Shown: positions 35,790 through 44,502 of the stretch, in pieces
Numbering within the stretch: position 1 is the stretch's first letter
How the letters are laid out: each line of letters starts with the position of its first letter
DNA from: Streptomyces sp. NBC_00576
Lineage (GTDB): Bacteria; Actinomycetota; Actinomycetes; Streptomycetales; Streptomycetaceae
DNA: 64,000 nucleotides
Assembly (NCBI RefSeq): GCF_036345175.1
Contig: NZ_CP107780.1
Span: forward strand, 9,052,001-9,116,000
Reading direction: 5' to 3'
Program-made: the position numbers and the translations under genes
Notes under the pieces: model-generated
The model's input: only the letters and a program-made list of their open reading frames with translations
What the model was told of the DNA's origin: nothing
Database searches by the model: none

Positions 35790-37268
35790 GTGACGCCTGA
35801 ACCCCACTCCTTGACCAGCACGGACGACCCCGCGCTCGGACCGCCTCCCGGCTGCCCCGCACACGGCACGGGCCCTGGCGGGCTGCGTCGGCTCTACGGC
35901 CCCGAGGCGGAGGACCTGGGAGCCGTGTACGAGAAGCTCCGTGCCGAACACGGCGCGGTGGCCCCCGCACTGCTCCACGAGGACGTGCCGATCTGGGTGG
36001 TGCTCGGCCACGGCGAGAACCTGCACATGGTGAGCACCCCCTCGCAGTACTGCAAGGACAGCCGGTTGTGGACTCCCATGCTGGATGGCACGGTCAAGCC
36101 CGACCACCCGCTGATGCCGCACTTCGCCTGGCAGCCCATCTGCGCCCATGCCGAAGGCGATGAGCATCTGCGGCTGCGCGGTGCGGTCACCGGCGCCATG
36201 TCGACCATCGACCACCGGGGCATCCGCCGCCATATCAACCGTGCGACCCAGCACCTCGTCAACCAGTTCTGTGAGGACGGCAAGGCCGACCTGGTCGGCC
36301 AGTTCGCCGAGCATCTGCCGATGGCGGTCATGTGCGAGATCCTCGGCATGCCCGAGGAGTACGGCGACCGGCTGGTGCAGGCCGCCCGCGACTGCCTCAA
36401 GGGCAGCGAGACAGCGCTCGCCAGCCACGCATACCTCATGGAGGTCCTCAGCCGGCTCGCCGTCCGTCGCCGGGCCCAGCCTCAGGAGGACTTCACCAGC
36501 CACCTCGTCACGCACCCGGCCGGGCTCACCGACGAGGAGGTCAGGGAACACCTGCGCGTGGTGCTCCTCGCCTCCTACGAGGCCACGGCCAACCTCCTCG
36601 CCAACGTGCTGCGCATGGTGCTCACCGAACCGGGATTCCGGGCCCAGCTGAACGGCGGCCAGATGACCGTGCCCGAGGCGGTCGAGCAGTCACTGTGGGA
36701 CGAGCCGCCGTTCAGCACCGTCTTCGCCTACTTCGCCAAGCAGGAAACCGAGCTGGGTGGCCAGCGCATCCGCAAGGGCGACGGACTCCTCCTCGGCATG
36801 GCACCGGGCAACGTCGATCCGCGCGTCCGCCCGGACCTCAAGGCGAATATGCAGGGCAACCGCTCGCACCTCGCCTTCAGCGGCGGCCCTCATGAGTGCC
36901 CGGGCCAGGACATCGGCCGCGCCATCGCCGACGTCGGCGTCGACGCACTGCTGACCCGCGTTCCGGACATCCAACTCGCCTGCGGGGAGCACGAGCTGAG
37001 CTGGCGGTCGTCCGTCGCGAACCGGCACCTGGTGGAACTGCCGGTGAGGTTCGCGCCGAAGGCCCAGCAGGACGTCATGGAGCGGCCCGCCGTCAACCCG
37101 TTGCCGCGGCAGCGACCCAACAACTGGCAGATCAGCTCTGAGCAGGCACAGCCTACGGTTCCGGCACCCGCCGCCCCGGCCCACGAGCCCACTCCGTCGC
37201 CTGTGCCCGAACCGGCCCGCCGACCGGGCGTGTTCCGCCGCCTCCTGCGCTGGTGGCGCGGCGAGTGA
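35790..37268 (+). CDS. rarE: Cytochrome P450 RarE (CYP157-type, no ExxR motif)
   Basis: 492 aa from GTG 35790 (GGAGCG 7 nt upstream). The heme-thiolate loop FSGGPHECPG gives Cys370 as the iron ligand. The I-helix reads LLASYEATANLL, with Thr in the oxygen-activating region. The K-helix, normally ExxR, reads VEQSLWDEPP (residues 298-307), so both the Glu and the Arg of ExxR are gone. This EQSLW sequence is the published peculiarity of the CYP157 family in S. coelicolor conservons. The tail after about residue 430 is a Pro/Ala-rich linker ending RRLLRWWRG, which may bind membrane. Substrate unknown. Confidence 0.93.
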   Translation: MTPEPHSLTSTDDPALGPPPGCPAHGTGPGGLRRLYGPEAEDLGAVYEKLRAEHGAVAPALLHEDVPIWVVLGHGENLHMVSTPSQYCKDSRLWTPMLDGTVKPDHPLMPHFAWQPICAHAEGDEHLRLRGAVTGAMSTIDHRGIRRHINRATQHLVNQFCEDGKADLVGQFAEHLPMAVMCEILGMPEEYGDRLVQAARDCLKGSETALASHAYLMEVLSRLAVRRRAQPQEDFTSHLVTHPAGLTDEEVREHLRVVLLASYEATANLLANVLRMVLTEPGFRAQLNGGQMTVPEAVEQSLWDEPPFSTVFAYFAKQETELGGQRIRKGDGLLLGMAPGNVDPRVRPDLKANMQGNRSHLAFSGGPHECPGQDIGRAIADVGVDALLTRVPDIQLACGEHELSWRSSVANRHLVELPVRFAPKAQQDVMERPAVNPLPRQRPNNWQISSEQAQPTVPAPAAPAHEPTPSPVPEPARRPGVFRRLLRWWRGE

Positions 37269-37286
37269 GCCGACCGGCCACCGCAG

Positions 37287-38228
37287 TCACCCCGCCCACT
37301 CCTCGTACGACGACCAGGCCCGCAGCACCCGCGGGCTGACGAACCGGTGCGCGCGCCCCGTGACCGGATCGGTGAACTCCAGCACCCGCGCCAGCAGTTG
37401 GAGCGGGCGCCGGAAGTCACCGGCCGCCACGGGGTCGGTCACCACCGGATAGAGGGGATCGCCGAGGATCGGCACCCCCAACGCGCTCATGTGCACCCGC
37501 AGTTGGTGTGTCTGCCCGGTACTCGGTGTCAACCGGTACCGGGCACGCCCGTTCCGGTGCTCAAGCAACTCGACCCGGCTCTCGGCGTTGGGCTCGCCCT
37601 CGACCTCGTAGGCCGCCAGCACCCCGCGCTCTTTGACGATCCGGCTGCGCACGGTACGCGGCAGGACCAGCGCGGGATCGTACGGGGCCACCGCCTCGTA
37701 CTCCTTCGCCACCCGCCTGTCGCGGAACAGCGTCTGGTACGCGCCGCGCTCCTTCGGCCTCACGGTGAACAGCACCAGGCCGGCCGTCAGCCGGTCCAGG
37801 CGGTGAGCCGGGCTCAGTGTCGGGATTCCCAGCTGCCGACGCAGCCGCGCCAGGGCTGTCTCGGCGACATGGCTGCCGCGCGGGGTGGTGGCCAGGAAGT
37901 GCGGCTTGTCGGCCACTACCACGTGCTCGTCCCGATGCACGACGTCGACCGTGAACGGTACGCGCTCCTCGTCCGGCAGGTCCCGGTGGAACCACACGAA
38001 CATCCCCGGCACGTACGCCATGTCCCACGGCACCGGGCGCCCGGTGACGTCGACGATGTGTCCCTCGTCGAGCATGGCGTCGATCACCTCGGCCCTGGCT
38101 GCGAGCCGCGCCACGAGATAGTCCCGCACGGTCGCCCAGGTGTCCCCGGTCGGCAACCGCACCCGCACTGGATCCACCCCGTCGCGCTGCGGCAGGGGAG
38201 AGAGCGGGGGCGGAGTACGGCGTCTCAT
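37287..38228 (-). CDS. RluA-family 23S rRNA/tRNA pseudouridine synthase
   Basis: 313 aa from ATG 38228; a TTG three codons upstream has no better site. Catalytic block HRLDRLTAGL with the nucleophilic Asp (about residue 180), an N-terminal S4-like segment and the C-terminal TGQTHQLRVHMSALGVPILGDPLYP motif. These are diagnostic of RluA/RluC/RluD. The target uridine cannot be told from the sequence. Convergent with rarE, only 18 nt apart. Confidence 0.92.
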   Translation of the reverse strand: MRRRTPPPLSPLPQRDGVDPVRVRLPTGDTWATVRDYLVARLAARAEVIDAMLDEGHIVDVTGRPVPWDMAYVPGMFVWFHRDLPDEERVPFTVDVVHRDEHVVVADKPHFLATTPRGSHVAETALARLRRQLGIPTLSPAHRLDRLTAGLVLFTVRPKERGAYQTLFRDRRVAKEYEAVAPYDPALVLPRTVRSRIVKERGVLAAYEVEGEPNAESRVELLEHRNGRARYRLTPSTGQTHQLRVHMSALGVPILGDPLYPVVTDPVAAGDFRRPLQLLARVLEFTDPVTGRAHRFVSPRVLRAWSSYEEWAG

Positions 38229-38237
38229 CACGATCAA

Positions 38238-38417
38238 GCGTACGTGGCAGTACTGACAGGATGCCGATCACGCTCCAGACCTGGATGGACGAGTGGCGCC
38301 AAGCCTGGAGGGAGGGTGTCGCCCCGCGATGTCGGCCATCCCCTGCTGGGCCCTGGACGAGGTCGGCTTCCACCGCCTGGCCTGCGATTCCTCAGCCGTC
38401 CGGTGCCATGTGGATCG
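38238..38417 (+). pseudogene. Possible remnant of a small gene
   Basis: From ATG 38261 the frame reads MPITLQTWMDEWRQAWREG and then turns basic and proline-rich. At 38330 another frame opens with MSAIPCWALDEVGFHRLAC. The change of frame suggests decay or a frameshift. No family recognised. Confidence 0.2.
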
Positions 38418-39422
38418 TCAAGATCCAAGAGCTGTGGATGACATGTCTCCTGGGGCAGGTGCCTGATACCGCGGGGCAATCGTCGTCCAGACGTCAACGG
38501 CGGCGAGGTGGTAACGCATCGCTTCAATGACGGACGACAGTTGCTCACGATCGTTGCCGTTCAGCTGCAACTGTTCGCAGAGTGCCGGGAGTTGAGTGCT
38601 CACAAGGTGGTCGTACTCCGACTGCCTGGCCGCACGCAGTCGGGTGACCACGGTCGCGGCCTCGTCGACGGAGATGTACAAGAACTTCGCGAATACGAGG
38701 ACGAAGTTACACGTCTCGTCTTCGTTCTCGACCTCTCGGCGGTAGGAGCGGACGTCGTTGTAGAGAGTTTGAAGGTCTGTCCAGGCGTCCATCAGCGCAC
38801 GGAACGGGCGGGAGTGGCGCACGCGCGCCGGCACTTCTGCGGCTGCTACGTGCTCGGCAAGGCAGATCCCGACGTGGCCGCCGAACGAGCCGCGGCGGCG
38901 GACAAGGTACTCGGCAGGATCAGGGATTCGCCCAATGCACATGCACTCCAGCTCCCAGCACTGGCCGTCGGCATATTCCATCACGGCGCTCTGCATGTTG
39001 CGTTTCCAAGCCGTCGACCGGGTTGGCGTCATCCGTAGCCATAAGTCGGCGAGGGACCTCTCTATGGGGTGCTCCGGTATCGCGCGGGAGGTGCCGTCCA
39101 GTGGCATGAACAGAGAGAGCCGGTCGACCATGGCCCGCGCCCCTGTGAGGTCGCGCTCAGCTTTGAACGTCCGTACAAACAGCAGGTCGAGGGCAAACAT
39201 CCACGCGTACAAGTGGTACGCCAGGAACAGCTCGTCCTCTGCCGCGAAGGGATAGCACCACGCAGTGATATCGGCGAGTCCGATGTCCGCCCACTCGTCC
39301 GGGTCGGCTGCGAGGGGCAGGAGCCCCATGCTGTACGTCCACTCGTCGCCGTCGCGATTCAGCAGGTCAACGCTCGGGTTCCCCTGCCATGTGTAAAGCG
39401 CTCGGAGCGAGGGTGTGCTCAT
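38418..39422 (-). CDS. Class I terpene synthase with degenerate aspartate-rich motif
   Basis: 334 aa from ATG 39422 (AGGAG 9 nt upstream); the in-frame start 9 codons upstream has no site. Family features: the magnesium-binding NSE triad NDVRSYRRE (Asn222, Ser226, Glu230), W-rich helices and the C-terminal Arg-Tyr pair (WTTIAPRY, 318-319). The first metal motif, normally DDxx(x)D/E, reads WMFALDLLFVR (74-84): only Asp79 remains; the second Asp is Leu and the distal acid is Arg. Codon usage is less GC-biased than its neighbours and the flanks are gene-poor, so it may be acquired. Product unknown; it may use metal differently or ionise by protonation. Confidence 0.85.
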   Translation of the reverse strand: MSTPSLRALYTWQGNPSVDLLNRDGDEWTYSMGLLPLAADPDEWADIGLADITAWCYPFAAEDELFLAYHLYAWMFALDLLFVRTFKAERDLTGARAMVDRLSLFMPLDGTSRAIPEHPIERSLADLWLRMTPTRSTAWKRNMQSAVMEYADGQCWELECMCIGRIPDPAEYLVRRRGSFGGHVGICLAEHVAAAEVPARVRHSRPFRALMDAWTDLQTLYNDVRSYRREVENEDETCNFVLVFAKFLYISVDEAATVVTRLRAARQSEYDHLVSTQLPALCEQLQLNGNDREQLSSVIEAMRYHLAAVDVWTTIAPRYQAPAPGDMSSTALGS

Positions 39423-40238
39423 CGTGCTGATCTCCTGTCGGGTGTTCAAGACCTGGCATGAGCGGTAACTCTCAGATCCTTCGGCTTGGACGGAACACGG
39501 AACACGGAACTGGACGCTTCCGGGGGTGAGTTCGAGCCGTCAGCGAACACACATGACGGCCAAGTTGACACCCCCGGGCAACCCGGGCGGGAGCAGAGCC
39601 TTCCACGATGCCCTCCGGGTGGCGGAGCCGACCAAGTCCGTGAACTACGCGCTGTGCTCCGTACGCTGCGACCGCGGCGTGGCTGAATCGTGCATGAAGA
39701 GGGCCCGCTGGCTGAACCGGTCGAGCGGGCCTCATCGACCGTGTGCCGGGTGGCACCGTCGGCCGTGGTCTGCGAGGCGACCGCCGGACGGTGCAGGTGG
39801 CTGGTGGCCACCACCGCCACGGCCGTGGCGTCAGCGGCGTGGTCGCGGATCGTCTCCACCTTCCGGTGCGCCTGCGGGTTTAGTCAACTGTTCGACGAGT
39901 TGGAGCTTGTGGAAGGCGCCGTCGCGCAGCAGCGCTAAGAGTGCGCCGGGTGGCACCCGGTCCCGCGTTCTCGGTGATCCACTGGATTGCCCGGCCGACG
40001 GTGTGTGCATCCGGACACCACCTCCACGGGCCGGGCGCGACACCCTTTCATGCCGTCAATTCGCCCTGAAAAGCCCTTACTTTGGACCATGCGACGGCCT
40101 TTGGTCCTCGGAAAGGGCGCCCGACCCCGGCGCATGGAGCTGCCCCGGCGCATGGAGCGGTCCTCCGCTCGCCGGATGCGCGGTTTCACGCTCCGTCCAG
40201 TGCGCCGTCAGTGCGCTGTCCGATCTGGGCAACAAGGC
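39423..40238. other. 816-nt stretch without a convincing gene
   Basis: Several short frames are open on both strands, but none has a start site, family motif or normal codon bias. It holds an imperfect hairpin (GAGGGCCCGCT and AGCGGGCCTC, about 39698-39733) and a direct repeat of CCCCGGCGCATGGAGC at 40125-40140 and 40143-40158 (18-nt period). Probably decayed sequence. Confidence 0.4.
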
Positions 40239-41810
40239 TTATTGCGGCGGAAATTGAGCCGGATCCGCGAGAGTCCGAGCAGGTTCTGCGGCAGAGCGCA
40301 CGCGTCGCGCGCGCTTGAGCCGGTACAGAACTCCGAGTACTACCGTGACCAGCAAGAACAGCACCGTGAACCACTGGAAGTACCAGTGTCCGCCCGCCGG
40401 GTCGTACACCGCCGCACGCGGCCAGGCGAGGTTGACGGTCATGAAGAGGCCGTAGAGGAGGGCCAGGACGTTGACGGGGATGCCCCAGCGGCCCAGGGAG
40501 AAGAGGGGCTTGCCGGTCTCGTCGGTGCCGTCGGCGGTGAAGGTTCCGCGCAGGCGCTGGACCAGTAGTGGCCCGGTGACCATCGCGTACGCCAGGTACA
40601 GCATCACGATGCAGGTGGTGCCGATGGCCAGAAAGGCTTCCGGGGAGGCGAAGTTGAGGAGGAGCAGGGCCGCCGCCAGGACGCCGACGACCAGGGCCGG
40701 GGCGCTCGGCATGCCCGTGCGCGGGTTGACCTTGGCCAGGCGGGCCGAGAAGGGCAGCTGGCCGTCGCGGGCCATCGAGAACAGCATCCGGCAGGCCGCC
40801 GTCTGGATCGCGAGGGTCGCCACCGCGATCGCCACCACCACGTCGACCAGCAGGGCGCGGCCCACCCCGTCGCCGAGGCTGCTCGTCAGGACGTAGCTCA
40901 GGCCCTCGATGCCGAGCCGGCCGTCGGTGAGGCTCGGCGCGGCCAGCAGGCCGGCGAGGATGATCAGGCCGCCCAGCAGGCCCGCCGAGGCGAGCGCGGT
41001 GAGGATCGTGCGGGGCGCGGTGCGCCGGGGATTGTGCGTCTCCTCGCTCATCTCGCCCGCGCTGTCGAACCCGATCATCACGTACGCCGCCGTGAACGAG
41101 CCCACCAGCAGCGCCCCGGACAGGCCGGACTCCAGTGCCGTACCCGTGTGGAAGGTGATGCCGGGAGTGCGCTTGGAGTGCGTGAACAGGAGCACGATGA
41201 TCAGAGCGGCGCCGATGATCTCGGCGGTGACGCCGACCCGGTTGATCAGGGACATCACGCGGTTGTCGATGACGTTCACGAAGGTCGTCAGGATCAGGAG
41301 GAGCACGCCGAGGATTGCCGCGTTGGCCGCGCCGCTCGCCGAGGTGGGGGCCGGGTCGTCGCCGACCAGCTGGAAGCCGGACCAGATGGCCGGCATGACG
41401 ACCTGGAGCGCGAGGGCTGCCGCCGCGACCACCACGATCTGCCCGATCACCATGATCCAGCCGGCGAACCAGCCGAAGGTGAGGTTGGAGAGCCGGGACG
41501 ACCACTGGTAGATCGCGCCGGAGATCGGATAGCGCGCGGCCAGTTCCGCGAAGCACGCGGCGACCAGCAACTGGCCGATCAGCACCGCCGGCCAGGCCCA
41601 GAAGAAGACGGGGCCGCCGAACGCGTACCCGAAGGCGAAGAACTGGAAGACGGTCGTCAGAACGGAGATGAACGAGAACCCGGCGGCGAACGAGGCGTAC
41701 CGGCCGAGGCTGCGGTGCAGTTCCTGGGGGTAGCCGAACTCGGCGAGGGAACGGTCGAGGGACGCGTCCGGCGGATCGGGGCGTACGTCGGAAGAAGTGG
41801 TCGTGGTCAC
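40239..41810 (-). CDS. APC-superfamily amino acid/amine permease
   Basis: 523 aa, about 12 membrane helices. The N-terminal half has the APC signature FSFISVLTTVFQFFAFG, followed by FAELAARYPISGAIYQW and, in the middle, MIGFDSAGEMSEETHNPRR. It resembles the GABA/choline/urea-amidolyase-linked permeases. The promoter region carries a near copy (41836-41855) of the operator of the carboxylase operon. In other bacteria such permeases sit next to urea/guanidine carboxylase genes, so it is a candidate guanidine or urea-compound importer. Start ATG 41810. Confidence 0.88.
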   Translation of the reverse strand: MTTTTSSDVRPDPPDASLDRSLAEFGYPQELHRSLGRYASFAAGFSFISVLTTVFQFFAFGYAFGGPVFFWAWPAVLIGQLLVAACFAELAARYPISGAIYQWSSRLSNLTFGWFAGWIMVIGQIVVVAAAALALQVVMPAIWSGFQLVGDDPAPTSASGAANAAILGVLLLILTTFVNVIDNRVMSLINRVGVTAEIIGAALIIVLLFTHSKRTPGITFHTGTALESGLSGALLVGSFTAAYVMIGFDSAGEMSEETHNPRRTAPRTILTALASAGLLGGLIILAGLLAAPSLTDGRLGIEGLSYVLTSSLGDGVGRALLVDVVVAIAVATLAIQTAACRMLFSMARDGQLPFSARLAKVNPRTGMPSAPALVVGVLAAALLLLNFASPEAFLAIGTTCIVMLYLAYAMVTGPLLVQRLRGTFTADGTDETGKPLFSLGRWGIPVNVLALLYGLFMTVNLAWPRAAVYDPAGGHWYFQWFTVLFLLVTVVLGVLYRLKRARRVRSAAEPARTLADPAQFPPQ

Positions 41811-41835
41811 GGCGGAACCTGCCTTCGGCGCGGAA

Positions 41836-41855
41836 TTCCTGTCGGGTGACAGAAA
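41836..41855. promoter_or_regulatory. Operator of the permease, near copy of the TetR palindrome
   Basis: TTCCTGTCGGGTGACAGAAA at 41836-41855 (CTGTC-N4-GACAG core). Over 25 nt including TTAGG, 21 positions equal the site at 31382; GACAGAAATTAGG is identical over 13. It lies 26 nt upstream of the permease start. Confidence 0.7.
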
Positions 41856-41860
41856 TTAGG

Positions 41861-42248
41861 GACGCGCTGTTTCGCAGGGATGTCGCGGCCGTATCCAAGC
41901 GGGGCCCAAGTCCTCACGTGCCGGCGGCGGCTCGGCGACCGGGCAACTTGAGGAGGCTCGGCGGCGTGGTGCCGGCTCGGACGACTTTCTCACGCGGTGT
42001 CTTCAGGGGCTCGGTGCAGGCATGGTGCGGGGCATGCAGTCGATCTCCACCTTGCTCCCACGAGGCCGTCAACGGGGCTATGGGGGCGGGGAGTTCAAGG
42101 CTGGCCGACCGCCCCGACCAGGGAAACCCGCTCGGTCGGGGCGCGGTGTGCCGTCTGTCCGGCTCCAGAAGGGGCCGGACAAGTGGGGCCCGACAAGTGG
42201 GGCCCGGACACTCGCGGGCCCCCGCAACTCGTGGCGACGCACGAAAAT
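41861..42248. other. Gene-free region between permease and flavoprotein
   Basis: No gene with support. Contains the tandem GACAAGTGGGGCCC (42178-42191 and 42192-42205), immediately followed by a GC-rich hairpin-forming run. This is a probable transcription end for the flavoprotein gene. Confidence 0.35.
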
Positions 42249-43097
42249 TCAGGAGGCCGCCGGTTCGGCGGTCTCCTGCTCCGCCTCGACCTGCGCGTTC
42301 CAGTCCCGCTTGGACGCCTGCCAGCCGTCCTCGTCGTGACCGAGGCGCCAGTAGCCGGAGATCGAGAGGTCCTCGCGCGGGATCTCGCGCTCCACGCGCA
42401 GCAGTCGGCGCAGCTCCTTCACGAAAGCCGCCTCGCCGTGCACGAACGCGTGCACCCGGCCGGCGGGGAACTCCAAGGTGCGTACGGCCTCGACGAGAGC
42501 CTGGCCCAGGGGGCGCTCACCGCGGTGCAGCCAGCGCACCTCGACGTCGGAGTCGATCTTCTGCTCCTCCTCGGGGCCGGCGACCTCCACGAAGGCGTAC
42601 GCCTTTGCGCCGTCGGGCAGCGACTCCAGGGCGCAGGCGATCGCGGGCAGCGCGCTCTCGTCACCGACGAGCAGATGCCAGTCGGCGTCCGAGTCGGGGG
42701 CGTACGCGCCGCCGGGGCCGCCGAAGGCCACCGTGTCGCCCGGCTGGACGCGCATCGCCCAGGGGCCGGCCAGGCCCTCGTCGCCGTGCAGAACGAAGTC
42801 GAGGGTCAGCTCGCGCAGTTCGGGGTCCCAGGCGCGCACCGTGTAGGTGCGGGTCACCGGCCACTGCTCGCGCGGGAACTCCTCGCGGATGCGCTGCATG
42901 TCGAAGGGTTGCGGATAGGTGACGCCCTCGGCAGGGAACAGCAGTTTCACGTAATGGTCGGTGCGGCTGCCGGCCGAGAACTCGGCGAGGCCGTCGCCGC
43001 CCAGGACCACGCGTTGCATGTGCGGAGTCAGGCGCTCGGTGCGGACGACCTGCGCGGAGTGGGTCTTCGGAGCCCTGCGTTCCGGGCGCTCTGCCAT
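42249..43097 (-). CDS. Siderophore-interacting protein (FAD/NAD(P)H ferric reductase)
   Basis: 282 aa. Flavoprotein that reduces ferric siderophores in the cytoplasm to release iron (ViuB/YqjH-like). FAD-binding motif RTYTVRAWD (about residue 85), phosphate-binding GDTVAFGGPGGAY, then the SIP C-terminal domain (WHLLVGDESALPA and GYWRLGHDEDGWQ). An iron-box operator sits 17 nt upstream of the start, so it is expected to be induced in low iron. Monocistronic. Confidence 0.93.
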   Translation of the reverse strand: MAERPERRAPKTHSAQVVRTERLTPHMQRVVLGGDGLAEFSAGSRTDHYVKLLFPAEGVTYPQPFDMQRIREEFPREQWPVTRTYTVRAWDPELRELTLDFVLHGDEGLAGPWAMRVQPGDTVAFGGPGGAYAPDSDADWHLLVGDESALPAIACALESLPDGAKAYAFVEVAGPEEEQKIDSDVEVRWLHRGERPLGQALVEAVRTLEFPAGRVHAFVHGEAAFVKELRRLLRVEREIPREDLSISGYWRLGHDEDGWQASKRDWNAQVEAEQETAEPAAS

Positions 43098-43113
43098 GAC
43101 GGCCTCCCTGTTC

Positions 43114-43132
43114 CTTGCTTAGGCTTACCTAA
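43114..43132. promoter_or_regulatory. Iron box (DmdR/IdeR operator)
   Basis: CTTGCTTAGGCTTACCTAA matches 15 of 19 positions of TTAGGTTAGGCTAACCTAA, 17 nt upstream of the siderophore-interacting protein start. Confidence 0.75.
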
Positions 43133-43306
43133 GTTAGCAGCTCCCTCCGGGAAAGCCCTGTTACCCGAGGCAATTTGTTTCGTAATGACTCTGCAAAACG
43201 AGAACAGTGTTCTCTGGGGTGGGGATGTTGTTCTCCCCCTACGAGGGCGTCATGCCTGGTGGTGAGGCACGCGTACATCGTGCCTCGCTCCCGGGGAAGC
43301 GGTACC

Positions 43307-44239
43307 TCACCTTCCGAGCGTCGTGAGCAATCTCTCCAATGAACCCCCAAGTCCCCAGCGGGCGGCGAGCGCGTCGAGCGCCGCTGGGTCGCGGGGAGCA
43401 TGCGGCACCGCCGTGTTGACGTCCGGCAGCGGGACGTCGCCGGCTACCAGGACGACCTTCGGCGCCACCTCGACGTACGGCCGTGACTCGTCGAGCCGCT
43501 TCCGCTGCGACGGCGTCAGCTTCGCCTTCGGGTCGTCGACCGCGGCCATGATCCCGGCCAGGTCGCCGAACTCGGCCAGCAGCTTCGCGGCCGTCTTCTC
43601 GCCGATGCCGGGCACGCCCGGCAACCCGTCGCTCGGGTCGCCGCGCAGCAGTGCCAGCTCCGCGTACCCCTTCCCGTCCACCCCATACTTCTCGCGCAGC
43701 CACGCCTCGTCGGTCAGTTGCAGAGTGCCCACGCCCTTGAGCGGGTACAGGACGCGCACCCCTCGCGCATCGTCGACCAGTTGGTACAGGTCCCGGTCGC
43801 CGGTGACGATGTCGACGGGGCCCTCGGCGCGGCCGGTGAAGGTGCCGATCACATCGTCCGCCTCGTACCCCGCCACGCCCACGCGCGCGATGCCGACCGC
43901 GTCGAGTACCGCCTCGATGACCGGCACCTGCGGCGACAGGGTGTCCGGCACCTCCTCCTCGTCCGGCCCCACCTCGCGCTCCGCGGCGACGCGGTGGGCC
44001 TTGTACGAGGGGATCAGGTCGACCCGCCACTGCGGACGCCAGTCCGCGTCCATGCATGCCACCAGGTGATCCGGCCGATGGTCCTTGACCAGCCGGTCGA
44101 TGAATTCGAGCAGTCCGCGCACGGCGTTCACCGGCGTGCCGTCCGGGGCCTTCACGGACTCCGGGACGCCGAAATAGGCGCGGAAATAGAGCGAGGCGGT
44201 GTCGAGAAGCATCAGTCGTCCGGTCACGCCTCGCATCAT
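43307..44239 (-). CDS. 5'-3' exonuclease (FEN-like, Pol I N-domain type)
   Basis: 310 aa from ATG 44239; a GTG four codons upstream is possible. Stand-alone version of the DNA polymerase I 5'-nuclease domain. Acidic metal ligands: Asp in LMLLDTASLYFRAYFG, DADWRPQWR, YEADDVIG and TGDRDLYQLV; a helix-hairpin-helix GVPGIGEKTAAKLL binds DNA. It removes RNA primers and 5' flaps. Actinomycetes usually carry such a gene beside full-length polA. Confidence 0.93.
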   Translation of the reverse strand: MMRGVTGRLMLLDTASLYFRAYFGVPESVKAPDGTPVNAVRGLLEFIDRLVKDHRPDHLVACMDADWRPQWRVDLIPSYKAHRVAAEREVGPDEEEVPDTLSPQVPVIEAVLDAVGIARVGVAGYEADDVIGTFTGRAEGPVDIVTGDRDLYQLVDDARGVRVLYPLKGVGTLQLTDEAWLREKYGVDGKGYAELALLRGDPSDGLPGVPGIGEKTAAKLLAEFGDLAGIMAAVDDPKAKLTPSQRKRLDESRPYVEVAPKVVLVAGDVPLPDVNTAVPHAPRDPAALDALAARWGLGGSLERLLTTLGR

Positions 44240-44502
44240 GCCGTACGCCACTGACAGTCACCCCGCGCGCCACTTTCGGGCACCCTCGACGGTCCGCACC
44301 CGGCCCCCGCGTTACCTCTGCGAAGGCTTGTGAACTGGCCCACTCCTCCGTTTGCCCATGTCGGGCACGGGCAGGCGCGGCCACGAAGGAACCCGGTTGT
44401 TCGCGCAGCCGTCGCAGCCGTCGCAACCGAAAAGACCGACGGAGAAGACCGACCGAGAGCACGACCGAGAGCACGATCGAAAAGCACCACCGAGGAGCAC
44501 CC
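44240..44502 (+). promoter_or_regulatory. Leader of the ABC transporter operon
   Basis: Contains CGGTTG...CAACCG pairing around a GCAGCCGTC tandem (about 44393-44430) and purine-rich repeats of the type GACCGACCGAGAGCAC / GACCGAGAGCAC just before the TTG start. No known riboswitch core recognised. Possible osmotic or translational control element. Confidence 0.3.

Noticed and set aside
39486..39938. Short plus-strand frames after the terpene synthase gene (for example MTAKLTPPGNPGG from 39555).
   Set aside because: No homologous family recalled, no ribosome site, and overlapping frames of equal quality on the other strand.
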